In this document: in pieces, positions 1 through 10,951 of the stretch
How positions within the stretch are numbered: the first letter of the stretch is position 1
How the letters are laid out: each line of letters starts with the position of its first letter
Source: Candidula unifasciata
Lineage: Eukaryota; Mollusca; Gastropoda; Stylommatophora; Geomitridae
Assembly (NCBI GenBank): GCA_905116865.2
Contig: CAJHNH020005011.1
Coordinates: 249,727 to 313,726 of the forward strand
Direction of reading: 5' to 3'
DNA length: 64,000 nt
Made by a program: the position numbers and the translations under genes
Notes under the pieces: model-generated
Seen by the model: only the letters and a program-made list of their open reading frames with translations
Databases searched by the model: none
What the model was told of the DNA's origin: nothing

Positions 1-227
1 TAACAGGACCAAAGTGTTGATAGCCCTCCATAACAGGACCAAAGTGTTGATAGCCCTCCATGACAGGACCAAAGTGTTGATAGTCCTCTATGATAGGACT
101 AAAGTGTTGATAGCCCTCTATGATAGGACCAAAGTGTTGATAGCCCTCCATGATAGGACCAAAGTGTTGATAGCCCTCTATGCCAGGACCAAAGTGTTGA
201 TAGCCCTCTATGCCAGGACCAAAGTAT
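1..227. repeat. 30-bp minisatellite, cut by the window edge
   Basis: About 7.5 head-to-tail copies of a 30-bp unit with core AGGACCAAAGTGTTGATAG. The array runs off the left edge. The unit is ten codons long and has no stop in one plus frame, so it yields a 106-residue reading frame of ten-residue repeats (ALHDRTKVLI type). I do not regard this as a gene. The units differ mainly by CCA/CTA and by AAC/GAC/GAT changes. Confidence 0.93.
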
Positions 228-564
228 ACAGATGCTTATTGCAGAATTTTAAAAGTTCAAAAGTCAGGAAAATTTACTTCAGTGCTGTACAGAGTTATCC
301 CACATGGATAGTTGTGTCTCTCCAGATTAGCTAGAAAACATGGACCTCACTCTTTTGTGGCAGAAGCTAAAGGCCATTCTCATTTGGTCGTATACTGTTT
401 ACTGAAGTCACTTTTGACCTGAGAGCTGTAGATTACAAAAGCCTATATTGACAGCCCCAGGGCTCATGAGATGAGTACCACTTAGTTTATGTCATTCTAC
501 AACCTTATTTTTGTTGCATGTGTTTAATGCTCTAATCTGGTTACGTCTGTTTCATTTCCTTCTT
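228..564. other. Unique spacer, no gene seen
   Basis: Single-copy AT-rich sequence between the 30-bp array and the LINE tail. No convincing exon, RNA gene or repeat was found. Its last 25 bases (about 550-576) already resemble the 38-bp monomer that forms the large array to the right. Confidence 0.6.
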
Positions 565-576
565 TGCACTAGCGTT

Positions 577-880
577 CTTCTTCTTCTTTCGTTTGCCTGA
601 AATAAGTTGTTTATATCAGTAATTTTGTCTCTTGTAAAAATTTTACTGTTGTTGTTAATTCATTCAGTGGTCCATAGAGTTTACGTTCCACTGTTGTTCT
701 TTCTGGACAAAAGGTTTGCCCTAATGTGTCAAATTCGGTGCAGTCCTGGAGTACATGCTCTTCTGTCTGGGGCACCTTTCCACCTATCTTGAATTTTGTG
801 TACATGTGGTTACATAATTGGTTGTGCCCTGTTCTGAGGCGGAGGATAATGACTTGCTCTGATCTGTCCATAATAAAACA
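577..880 (-). mobile_element. 5'-truncated non-LTR retrotransposon tail with target-site duplication
   Basis: On the minus strand, 871-611 encodes about 86 residues that look like the C-terminal tail of a non-LTR polymerase. The region around SEQVIILRLRTGH, the stretch MYTKFKIG, and TEEHVLQDC followed by E..LYG match the zinc-binding-like tail (H...C) found after the reverse transcriptase or RNase H domain of jockey-like elements. After the stop the 3' end is a short GAA-rich tail (about 577-590). TGCACTAGCGTT (565-576) and TGCACTAGTGTT (881-892) flank the block and differ at one base of 12, as expected for a target-site duplication. It is a dead insertion that lacks the polymerase core. Confidence 0.7.
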
Positions 881-883
881 TGC

Positions 884-2425
884 ACTAGTGTTAAATTCTT
901 TCTTGTCATTTCCTTCTTTGTGCTAGTGTTAAATTATTTCTTGTCATTTCCTTCTTTGTGCTAGTGTTAAATTCTTTCTTGTCATTTCCATCTTTGTGCT
1001 AGTGTTAAATTCTTTCTTGTCATTTCCTTCTTTGTGCAAGTGTTAAATTATTTCTTGTCATTTCCTTCTTTGTGCTAGTGTTAAATTCTTTCTTGTCATT
1101 TTCTTCTGTGTGCTAATGTTGTATTCTTTCTTGTCATTTCCTTCTTTGTGCTAGTGTTAAATTCTTTCTTGTCATTTCCTTCTTTGTGCTAGTGTTAAAT
1201 TATTTCTTGTCATTTTCTTGTTTGTGCTAGTGTTAAATTCTTTCTTGTCATTTTCTTCTTTGTGCTAGTGTTAAATTCTTTCTTGTCATTTCCTTCTTTG
1301 TGCTAGTGTTAAATTCTTTCTTGTCATTTTCTTCTGTGTGCTAGTGTTAAATTATTTCCTGTCATTTCCTTCTTTGTGCTAGTGTTAAATTCTTTCTTGT
1401 CATTTCCATCTTTGTGCTAGTGTTAAATTATTTCCTGTCATTTCCTTGTTTGTGCTAGTGTTAAATTCTTCCATTTCCTTGTTTGTGCTAGTGTTAAATT
1501 CTTTCTTGTCATTTTCTTCTGTGTGCTAATGTTGTATTCTTTCTTGTCATTTCCTTCTTTGTGCTAGTGTTAAATTCTTTCTTGTCATTTCCTTCTTTGT
1601 GCTAGTGTTAAATTATTTCTTGTCATTTTCTTGTTTGTGCTAGTGTTAAATTCTTTCTTGTCATTTTCTTCTTTGTGCTAGTGTTAAATTCTTTCTTGTC
1701 ATTTCCTTCTTTGTGCTAGTGTTAAATTCTTTCTTGTCATTTTCTTCTGTGTGCTAGTGTTAAATTATTTCCTGTCATTTCCTTCTTTGTGCTAGTGTTA
1801 AATTCTTTCTTGTCATTTCCATCTTTGTGCTAGTGTTAAATTATTTCCTGTCATTTCCTTGTTTGTGCTAGTGTTAAATTCTTCCATTTCCTTGTTTGTG
1901 CTAGTGTTAAATTCTTTCTTGTCATTTCCTTTTTTGTGCTAGTGTTAAATGCTTTCTTGTCATTTCCATCTTTGTGCTAGTGTTAAATTCTTTCCTGTCA
2001 TTTCCTTGTTTGTGCTAGTGTTAAATTCTTTCTTGTCATTTCCATCTTTGTGATAGTGTTAAATTCTTTCTTGTCATTTCCTTGTTTGTGCTAGTGTTAA
2101 ATTCTTTCTTGTCATTTCCATCTTTGTGCTAGTGTTAAATTATTTCCTGTCATTTCCTTGTTTGTGCTAGTGTTAAATTCTTTCTTGACATTTCCTTTTT
2201 TGTGCTAGTGTTAAATTCTTTCTTGTCATTTCCATCTTTGTGCTAGTGTTAAATTATTTCCTGTCATTTCCTTGTTTGTGCTAGTGTTAAATTCTTTCTT
2301 GTCATTTCCTTTTTTGTGCTAGTGTTAAATTCTTTCTTGTCATTTCCTTCTATGTGCTAGTGTTAAACTCTTTCTTGTCATTTCCTTCTTTGTGCTAGTG
2401 TTGGATTATTTCTTGTCCTTTCCTT
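884..2425. repeat. 38-bp minisatellite with 413-bp higher-order repeat
   Basis: About 41 copies of a 38-bp unit (core GTGCTAGTGTTAAATTCTTT, then TTGTCATTTCC). Variants include TTATTTC/TTCTTTC and TTCTTT/TTGTTT/TTCTGTG. A block of eleven monomers, ten of 38 bp and one 33-bp deletion variant, starts at 1101 and repeats at 1514, giving a 413-bp higher-order unit. The left edge coincides with the LINE target duplication. Confidence 0.95.
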
Positions 2426-2746
2426 TTTTGCAATATTGTTGAAGTTATTTGTTATTTGTATATGAAGATTTGCCACAGTACTTCATTTGTTTATTGAAAT
2501 TATGTAAAACTGTCTTATAGTTTATCTTGTTACTTATTTACTTTTTCAGTTTAACTGCACTTTTCAACATCCTGGAAACTTTCCTTCCACAACCTGTTGA
2601 GCAGGCAGTACAGGGAGAGGCCCTAGAAGGTTCCAGCAGGTATCTGAGATTTGACCGGCTGAACTGACTTTAGGGATTTGGCCCATCGAGTCACAGGAAT
2701 CTCAGACCTTTAGGTGGCTCGATGTACCAAAACAAGGGAGGGGGGT
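2426..2746. other. Unique spacer, no gene seen
   Basis: Single-copy sequence between two minisatellites, AT-rich on the left and more GC-balanced on the right. I see no coding potential beyond short chance frames. Confidence 0.6.
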
Positions 2747-4546
2747 GAGGATTGGCTACTTACTGGTCCAGTCATTTCTTGTCCATAAGTCAGGCATGTG
2801 GGGGGATTGGCTACTTACTGGTCCAGTCATTTCTTGTCCATAAGTCAGGCATGTGGGGGGATTGGCTACTTACTGGTCCAGTCATTTCTTGTCCATAAGT
2901 CAGGCATGTGGGGGGGGGGGATTGGCTACTTACTGGTCCCAGTCATTTCTTGTCCATGTCCATAAGGGGGGGATTGGCTACTTACTGGTCCAGGTCCATA
3001 AGTCAGGGATTGGCTACTTACTGGTCCAGTCATTTCTTGTCCATAAGTCAGGCATGTGGGGGGGATTGGCTACTTACTGGTCCAGTCATTTCTTGTCCAT
3101 AAGTCAGGCATGTGGGGGGGATTGGCTACTTACTGGTCCAGTCATTTCTTGTCCTATAAGTCAGGCATGTGGGGGGATTGGCTACTTACTGGTCCAGTCA
3201 TTTCTTGTCCATAAGTCAGGCATGTGGGGGGATTGGCTACTTACTGGTCCAGTCATTTCTTGTCCATAAGTCAGGCATGTGGGGGGATTGGCTACTTACT
3301 GGTCCAGTCATTTCTTGTCCATAAGTCAGGCATGTGGGGGGATTGGCTACTTACTGGTCCAGTCATTTCTTGTCCATAAGTCAGGCATGTGGGGGGGATT
3401 GGCTACTTACTGGTCCAGTCATTTCTTGTCCATAAGTCAGGCATGTGGGGGGGATTGGCTACTTACTGGTCCAGTCATTTCTTGTCCATAAGTCAGGCAT
3501 GTGGGGGGATTGGCTACTTACTGGTCCAGTCATTTCTTGTCCATAAGTCAGGCATGTGGGGGGATTGGCTTACTTACATGGTCCTTGTCCATAAGTCATG
3601 TGGGGGGAATTGGCTACTTTACTGTCCATAATTTCTTGTCCAGTCAGGCATGTGGGGGGATTGGCTACTTACTGGTCCAGTCATTTCTTGTCCATAAGTC
3701 AGGCATGTGGGGGGGGCTATTGGCTACTTACTGGTCCAGTCATTTCTTGTCCATAAGTCAGGCATGTGGGGGGATTGGCTACTTACTGGTCCAGTCATTT
3801 CTTGTCCATAAGTCAGGCATGTGGGGGGGGATTGGCTACTTACTGGTCCAGTCATTTCTTGTCCATAAGTCAGGCATGTGGGGGGGATTGGCTACTTACT
3901 GGTCCAGTCATTTCTTGTCCATAAGTCAGGCATGTGGGGGGGATTGGCTACTTACTGGTGGCTACTTACTGTCAGTCATTTCTTGTCCATAAGTCAGGCA
4001 TGTGGGGGGATTGGCTACTACTTACTGGTCCAGTCATTTCTTGTCCATAAGTCAGGCATGTCCATAAGGGGTGGGGGGATTGGCTACTTACTGGTCCAGT
4101 CATTTTCTTGTCCTTAAGTCAGGCATGTGGGGGGATTGGCTACTTACTGGTCCAGTCATTTTTCTTGCCATAAGTCAGGCATGTGGGGGGATTGGCTACT
4201 TACTGGTCCAGTCATTTCTTCCATAAGTCCTAAGTCAGGCATGTGGGGGGATTGGCTACTTTACTGGTCCAGTCATTTCTTGTCCATAAGTCAGGCATGT
4301 GGGGGGATTGGGTCTACTTACTGGTCCAGTCATTTCTTGTCCATAAGTCAGGCATGTGGGGGGATTGGCTACTTACTGGGTCCAGTCATTTCTTGTCCAT
4401 AAGTCAGGCATGGGGGGATTGGCTACTTACTGGTCCAGTCATTTCTTGTCCATAAGTCAGGCATGTGTGGGGGGATTGGCTACTTACTGGTCCAGTCATT
4501 TCTTGTCCATAAGTCAGGCATGTGGGGGGGATTGGCTACTTACTGG
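2747..4546. repeat. 56-bp G-tract minisatellite
   Basis: About 32 units of roughly 56 bp with core ATTGGCTACTTACTGGTCCA and ending in CAGGCATGTG plus a run of 5-10 G. Length variation lies almost entirely in the G run, with a few units carrying internal duplications or deletions (2940-3010, 3560-3640, 3950-4080). Each unit contains a CATGTG E-box. Frames restart at the G run, so only short repetitive reading frames arise. Confidence 0.95.
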
Positions 4547-4928
4547 ATTTTCTTCTCTTGTCTTAATAACTGGGAAGTGGTTGCCATTTTCTTCACTCGT
4601 TTTGAATTGATCCCATTTTATTTTCATCATTTTCTTAACAAATTTGTTTTCAAATGCATTTAATTTTCTTTCCATTTCTTTAGCATAAATCTCATGCAGT
4701 AAATAAATTTACAAGTACTGTGTACAATAGGAACAAACACAACATTCTTTGTAGAGAAGTCCCACTCAAAAATAGTTTTATTTGGAAACAAAATTTCATA
4801 TAAAAATAGAAAAACAGCATAGGTTTTACATAAATACAAAATGGCTGTCATTTGGCCATGGGTGGACGGAGGTGAAAATGTTGTTGGCATCCTGCTGGCA
4901 CCAAACATTGGCTGACTTCAAGTTCAAG
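4547..4928. other. Unique spacer, no gene seen
   Basis: Single-copy AT-rich sequence. A chance minus-strand frame of 82 codons (4908-4660) shows no recognisable domain. Confidence 0.5.
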
Positions 4929-7570
4929 TCCTATGTAGTGCCCTTATCTCTGTAGTGTCCCGATGTCTGTAGTGTCCTGATATCTGTAGTGTCCCGATGT
5001 CTGTAGTGTCCCGATGTCTGTAGTGTCCCGATGTCTGTAGTGTCCCGATATATGTAGTGTCCTGATATCTGTAGTGTCCCGATGTCTGTAGTGTCCTGAT
5101 ATCTGTAGTGTCCCGATGTCTGTAGTGTCCCGATATCTGTACTGTCCTGATGTCTGTAGTGCCCTTATCTCTGTAGTGTCCCGATGTCTGTAGTGTCCTG
5201 ATGTCTGTAGTGTCCCGATGTCTGTAGTGTCCTGATATCTGTAGTGTCCCGATGTCTGTAGTGTCCTGATGTCTGTAGTGTCCCGATATCTGTAGTGTCC
5301 TGATATCTGTAGTGCCCTTATCTCTGTAGTGTCCCGATGTCTGTAGTGTCCCGATGTCTGTAGTGTCCCGATGTCTGTAGTGTCCCGATGTCTGTAGTGC
5401 CCTTATCTCTGTAGTGTCCCGATGTCTGTAGTGTCCCGATATCTGCAGTGTCCTGATATCTGTAGTTTCCTGATGTCTGTAGTGTCCTGATGTCTGTAGT
5501 GTCCTGATGTCTGTAGTGTCCCGATATCTGTAGTGTCCTGGTGTCTGTAGTGTCCTGATATCTGTAGTGTCCTGATATCTGTAGTGTCCTGATATCTGTA
5601 GTGTCCTGATATCTGTAGTGTCCTGATATCTGTAGTGTCCTGGTGTCTGTAGTGTCCTGATATCTGTAGTGTCCCGATATCTGTAGTGTCCCGATATCTG
5701 TAGTGTCCCGATGTCTGTAGTGTCCTGATGTCTGTAGTGTCCTGATGTCTGTAGTGTCCTGATATCTGTAGTGTCCTGATATCTGTAGTGTCCTGCTTTC
5801 TGTAGTGTCCCGATGTCTGTAGTGTCCCGATGTCTGTAGTGTCCCGATGTCTGTAGTGTCCTGATGTCTGTAGTGTCCTGATGTCTGTACTGTCCTGATA
5901 TCTGTAGTGTCCTGATGTCTGTAGTGTGCTGATGTCTGTACTGTCCTGATGTCTGTAGTGTCCTGATGTCTGTAGTGTCCCGATGTCTGTAGTGTCCCGA
6001 TGTCTGTAGTGTCCCGATATCTGTAGTGTCCTGATGTCTGTAGTGTCCTGATGTCTGTACTGTCCTGATATCTGTAGTGTCCTGATGTCTGTAGTGTGCT
6101 GATGTCTGTACTGTCCTGATGTCTGTAGTGTCCTGATGTCTGTAGTGTCCTGATATCTGCAGTGTCCCGATATCTGCAGTGTCCTGATATCTGCAGTGTC
6201 CCGATATCTGCAGTGTCCTGATATCTGCAGTGTCCTGATATCTGTAGTGTCCTGATATCTGTAATGTCCTGATATCTGTAGTGTCCTGATATCTGTAGTG
6301 TCCTGATATCTGTAGTGTCCTGATATCTGTAGTGTCCTGATGTCTGTAGTGTCCTGATATCTGTAGTGTCCTGATATCTGTAGTCTGTAGTGTCCTGATG
6401 ATATCTGTAGTGTACCTGATATCTGTAGTGTCCCTGATATCTGTAGTGTCCGTAGTGATGATCTGTAGTGTCCTGATATCTGTAGTGTCCTGATATCTGT
6501 AGTGTCCTGATATCTGTAGTGTCCTGATGTCTGTAGTGTCCTGATATCTGTAGTGTCCTGATATCTGTAGTGTCCTGATGTCTGTAGTGTCCTGATATCT
6601 GTAGTGTCCTGATGTCTGTAGTGTCCTGATGTCTGTAGTGTCCTGATATCTGTAGTGTCCTGATATCTGTAGTGTCCTGATATCTGTAGTGTCCTGATAT
6701 CTGTAGTGTCCTGATATCTGTAGTGTCCTGATATCTGTAGTGTCCTGATGTCTGTAGTGTCCTGATATCTGTAGTGTCCTGATATCTGTAGTGTCCTGAT
6801 ATCTGTACTGTCCCGATGTCTGTAGTGTCCTGATATCTGTACTGTCCTGATATCTGTAGTGTACTGATATCTGTAGTGTCCTGATGTCTGTAGTGTCCTG
6901 ATATCTGTACTGTCCTGATGTCTGTAGTGTCCTGATATCTGTAGTGTCCTGATATCTGTAGTGTCCTGATATCTGTAGTTTCCTGATATCTGTACTGTCC
7001 TGATGTCTGTAGTGTCCCGATATCTGTACTGTCCTGATGTCTGTAGTGTCCTGATATCTGTAGTGTCCTGATATCTGTACTGTCCCGATATCTGTAGTGT
7101 CCTGATGTCTGTAGTGTCCTGATGTCTGTAGTGTGTCCCGATGTCACGATGACTGTAGTGTCCTGATGTCTGTAGTGTCCTGATGTCTGTAGTGTATCGG
7201 TATGATGTCTGTAGTGTCCTGATGTCTGTAGTGTCCTGATGTCTGTAGTGTCCTGATGTCTGTAGTGTCCTGATATCTGTAGTGTCCTGATGTCTGTAGT
7301 GTCCTGATGTCTGTAGTGTCCTGATGTCTGTAGTGTCCTGATGTCTGTAGTGTCCTGATGTCTGTAGTGTCCTGATATCTGTAGTGTCCTGATATCTGTA
7401 CTGTCCTGATGTCTGTAGTGTCCTGATATCTGTAGTGTCCTGATGTCTGTAGTGTCCTGATGTCTGTAGTGTCCTGATGTCTGTAGTGTCCTGATGTCTG
7501 TAGTGTCCTGATGTCTGTAGTGTCCTGATGTCTGTAGTGTCCTGATGTCTGTAGTGTCCTGATGTCTGTA
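4929..7570. repeat. 17-bp minisatellite, about 155 copies
   Basis: A 2.6-kb array of a 17-bp unit (CTGTAGTGTCCTGATAT, with C/T at the CC(C/T)GA position and A/G at GAT(A/G)T). The unit has no stop in any minus frame and 17 is not a multiple of three, so a frame passes through all three phases every 51 bp. This gives overlapping minus-strand frames of 609, 737 and 234 codons with a 17-residue period (DTTDIRTLQISGHYRYQ). C-rich units dominate 4930-5430; T-rich units dominate the right half. A rearranged patch lies at 6380-6460. Confidence 0.96.
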
Positions 7571-8223
7571 ATAGCACGGTATCTGTCTGGCTGGGATATG
7601 TTGACGAAATGTTCATAATCTGCTGTGGCGGCCACTGGTGTCACACTGTACGGTGTGATATTGTCTCGATGTCCGTAACCTTGGGGATGAACTCTCAACT
7701 TTAGATCCCACGTACTTCTGAAATTATAGCAACAATTCAACACCACTTTAGAATATACAAAGAAAAAAACACCACAGGAAATATAAAATAACAACGTCAT
7801 AATAATACGTAGTAATGTACCTTGCGCAATTAATGTGTGCGCGCGCATTATTTAAATGCACTGTATGAAAACACTGTTTTAAGCAAATATTCTGTTCGGT
7901 ACGAGTTTCAATATATGTTGACTTGCATAGACTTCCTAGTGCTATGAAAACTTCCCTAGCCGGTTGTACAAACATTGTCGGTCATGTTTACCCGTTAATT
8001 TACCAACAGGGCCACAAAAGGCTGACGTTTATTTTTGTTACTCTAGTATTTGGCTCAAAGAAATACGAACAGGCAAGTACACGGTTGTAAGATACCCTGC
8101 CGACAGGCACAGCAACACAACTGTTGTATCGTGGTTTCCCCAGCCACACCCTCTTCTCCTCTTTCACTAGAACATTCCCGCTTTCCGTTTGTCATACCGC
8201 AGTTTGCGTTGTCATGATACAAG
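7571..8223. other. Unique spacer, no gene seen
   Basis: Single-copy sequence between the 17-bp array and the retroelement. Chance frames are present on both strands but no domain is recognisable. An alternating CG patch (GTGTGCGCGCGCAT, 7834-7847) is the only notable local feature. Confidence 0.55.
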
Positions 8224-10138
8224 TTGATGAAACTGTCAACATGGTTCAATGCTGCAGTTTTCGCCTACGATGTGTACGAGGGATTTCAGATTAAAGAAGA
8301 GACATGTGCGGCAGTGTTGGACTTAGAAGATGCCTACAATAAAGTACCATACGATTATTTAATGCAATTACTGCTTAAACTAGAAGTTAATCCTATTCTG
8401 ATCCGCTGGATTGCTGCGGTCCTGTTCCAGAGAAAGATTGTACTAAGATGTGGTAGCTGGTCCTCCGAACCGCAAATGATATGTCCAGGCTTGCCACAGG
8501 GATCACCGCTATCACCAGTCTTATTCAACGTTTACACGGTGATGATCACTGAGCAGCAGTTGAATGGAAAGGGAAGGACTTTGTCATTTGCTGATGACAT
8601 TTTGATTTATCGACGAGGGCGTGATAGACAGGAGATCGCCAGCACTATGCACAAAGAACTCGATCGAATTGCCGCCTGGTGTGATGGTTTCCAATGCCTA
8701 TGTCAATCCTTCGAAGGCATCAGTGTCATGGTTCTCTTTGAACAATCACATTGTCAAGTCGGACTTACCAGAAGTGAAAATGCGGGGATAATGCATTGAT
8801 CAGAACCAACGTTATGACGTTTCTCGGGGTGAGGTTCGATCGCAGCTTGTCATTCAGGGAACACGTTGACCATGTGATAACAAAAGCACGCAAAGGTCTA
8901 TCTGCAATGAGGATTATGGCTGCTTCCAATATTGAGCAAAGACTACTAATACTTCTATTCTACGGTCTGGTCCTTTCCCCATAGAATACGCTCTGGCCAT
9001 CCTCACTGTCAGTGCTACCCAGATTGAACGACTCGAAAAGGTGCAAAATGAAGCCATGCGCATTATTTTGGGATGTACTAGAGACACATCCTGTGGAGCA
9101 ATGAGGTATCTACTTGACTTTCCAACAATGAACCAAAGGATCAGAATGTGGAGGGCTCGGGCATATCTCAAAATATGCGCTGATAAGAAACACCCACTGC
9201 ATCAAGCGCTTTTTAGTGAAAAGGGCGACAGACTGAAGAGGGGGAAATCGTGGCTAGGTCGGGCAGAAGATGTCATTAGGCAAATATGCAGCCTAACCGA
9301 CATCATACCTGGTGTAGAATGGATACCTATGCCTCAGGCGTTTATTTGTACATTTTCCTGTATTGTCACACTCAACAGGCGATGTAGAGAAGAGAATCCT
9401 GTTGCTGTTAATGCAGAGGTCAACGCTCTCATCGGTGAAAATTCAGACGAAGCAGATGCAATAATCTATACAGACGGATCCGTTATACGCCAAAGAAGAA
9501 GCGCATGGGCATTTACAGCACGCTCAGCGGGCAGAACAGTCAAAGAAGCCCAACGGCGCCCTTCTCCATGACAACCAGCAGCATGACGATGGAGGTGATG
9601 GCAGTGACACAAGCGCTTGCCTGGCTTGAAACACAAAAATTACACCCGCGTGTGTATACTCAGTGATTCAATGAGTATGATCCGGAGGTTTCAGGCAGGT
9701 TCAGTGCGAAGACAATGGCTTGAATCATTACAGAAGTCCACTGTTCGTGGGAGTCACCTTTTATTTTTGTTTCCGGGACACGGAGGCGTCGATGGAAATG
9801 AAAGAGCTGACAGGTTGGCTGGATCCGCTATCACTACCGACGGTCAGCCTATGGATCATGCTGATATTATCAATGCCCTCAGAGAAATGGGAAGAATAGA
9901 GGACTTTGGTGGCAGTGAATCCACATCACTCGCCAGAATGGCAGACTTGGGAATTAAGATCGGCACAGCAAAAAACGAGACGCACACCAGCTACGCCAGA
10001 AGACTTGTTAATCAACATAGAACTGGTACTATTAGCCATCGGACGTTGGGGTTCATACTGAGGTGAGGATCTGAGCACCTATGGACATGTCCGGAGTGCA
10101 ATGAGGATAACCCAACTAACTAACTAACTAAATGTCAA
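8224..10138 (+). mobile_element. I-clade-like LINE pseudogene: reverse transcriptase plus RNase H
   Basis: Degraded non-LTR element, truncated at the 5' end. 8224-8799 encodes reverse transcriptase fingers and palm: AVLDLEDAYNKV (motif A), GLPQGSPLSPVLFNVYT (motif B) and FADDILIY (catalytic FADD, motif C). The frame shifts near 8796 and stops near 8982, then continues in 9041-9571 through the thumb/connection into RNase H (YTDGSV). A second shift near 9565-9590 leads to 9617-10066, which holds SDSMSM and the PGHGGVDGNERAD block, so the RNase H acidic residues are mostly intact. After a C-terminal HLWTCPEC zinc-like stretch the element ends in tandem CTAA units (10110-10131). Polymerase followed by RNase H fits the I clade (for example Nimbus of snails). 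Two shifts and one stop mean it is not active. Confidence 0.88.
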
Positions 10139-10192
10139 CAGACTTTATGCCAGACTGAAACATGGCAGATAGGTTTATCGTGCTTGAAAACA

Positions 10193-10193
10193 A

Positions 10194-10240
<47 letters not shown>

Positions 10241-10686
10241 TAGAGGGAGAGGAAGAGAGGGAGGGAGAGAGGCAGGTAGAGAGAGAGGGAGGGGAGGGAG
10301 AGAGAGATGTGTGGGAGAGAGAGGGGGAGAGATGTGTGAGAGAGAGAGGGGGAAGGAAAAGAGGGAGGGAGAGAGAGCAAGAGAGAAATGTGTGAGAGAG
10401 AGAGGGGGAAGGAAGAGAGGGAGGGAGAGAGAAATCGAGAGAGAGAGGGAGGGAGGGAGAGAAAGGGGGAGGGAGGGAGAGAAAGAGATGTGTGAGAGAG
10501 AGGGGGGGGGGGAAGAGAGAAAGAGGGGGGAAGAAGAGAGGGAGGGAGAGAGAGATGTGTGTGAGAGAGAGTGAGGGGGGAGGAAGAGAGGGAGGGAGAG
10601 AGAGATGTGTGTGAGAGAGAGTGAGGGGGGAGGGAGAGAGGGAGGGAGAGAGAGAGTGAGGGGGAGGGAGAGAGAGAGAGAGAGAC
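10193..10686. repeat. (GT)n then GA-rich microsatellite
   Basis: A short (GT)n run (10195-10218) passes into about 470 bp of GA-rich imperfect repeat with G-runs and scattered ATGTGTGAGAGA units about 60-70 bp apart. The purine strand has no stops, so long Arg/Glu/Gly frames (plus) and Ser/Leu/Pro frames (minus) result and should not be read as genes. Confidence 0.95.
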
Positions 10687-10735
10687 ACTCCCCGACTTGT
10701 TTAAAAACACTAGTGTCCAATTAGCGTGGTCACTC

Positions 10736-10870
10736 CAAGGCTAAGTGTTTTATCTGTCCACCTGTCGGAGCTTCCCTTTTTGACCATCTGCCAGCCAAGG
10801 CTAAGTGTTTTATCTGTCCACCTGTCGGAGCTTCCCTTTTTGACCATCTGCCAGCCAAGGCTAAGTGTTA
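10736..10870. repeat. 60-bp tandem duplication
   Basis: Two identical 60-bp copies (10736-10795, 10796-10855) starting CCAAGGCTAAGTGTTTTATC, followed by a 15-base partial third copy. Their identity suggests a recent event. Three copies of TCATCAACTG follow at 10922-10951. Confidence 0.92.
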
Positions 10871-10951
10871 ATGACAAGTTGACTGCAATTAGACCACATG
10901 CGCTATAACAAATGAGGCATGTCATCAACTGTCATCAACTGTCATCAACTG

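Noticed and set aside
5318..7848. Minus-strand frames of 609, 737 and 234 codons
   Set aside because: They are produced by the stop-free 17-bp unit cycling through frames. All three phases give the same 17-residue period and no domain is present.
10197..10720. Arg/Glu-rich protein or Ser/Leu-rich proteins
   Set aside because: This is a GA microsatellite; all frames are low-complexity.
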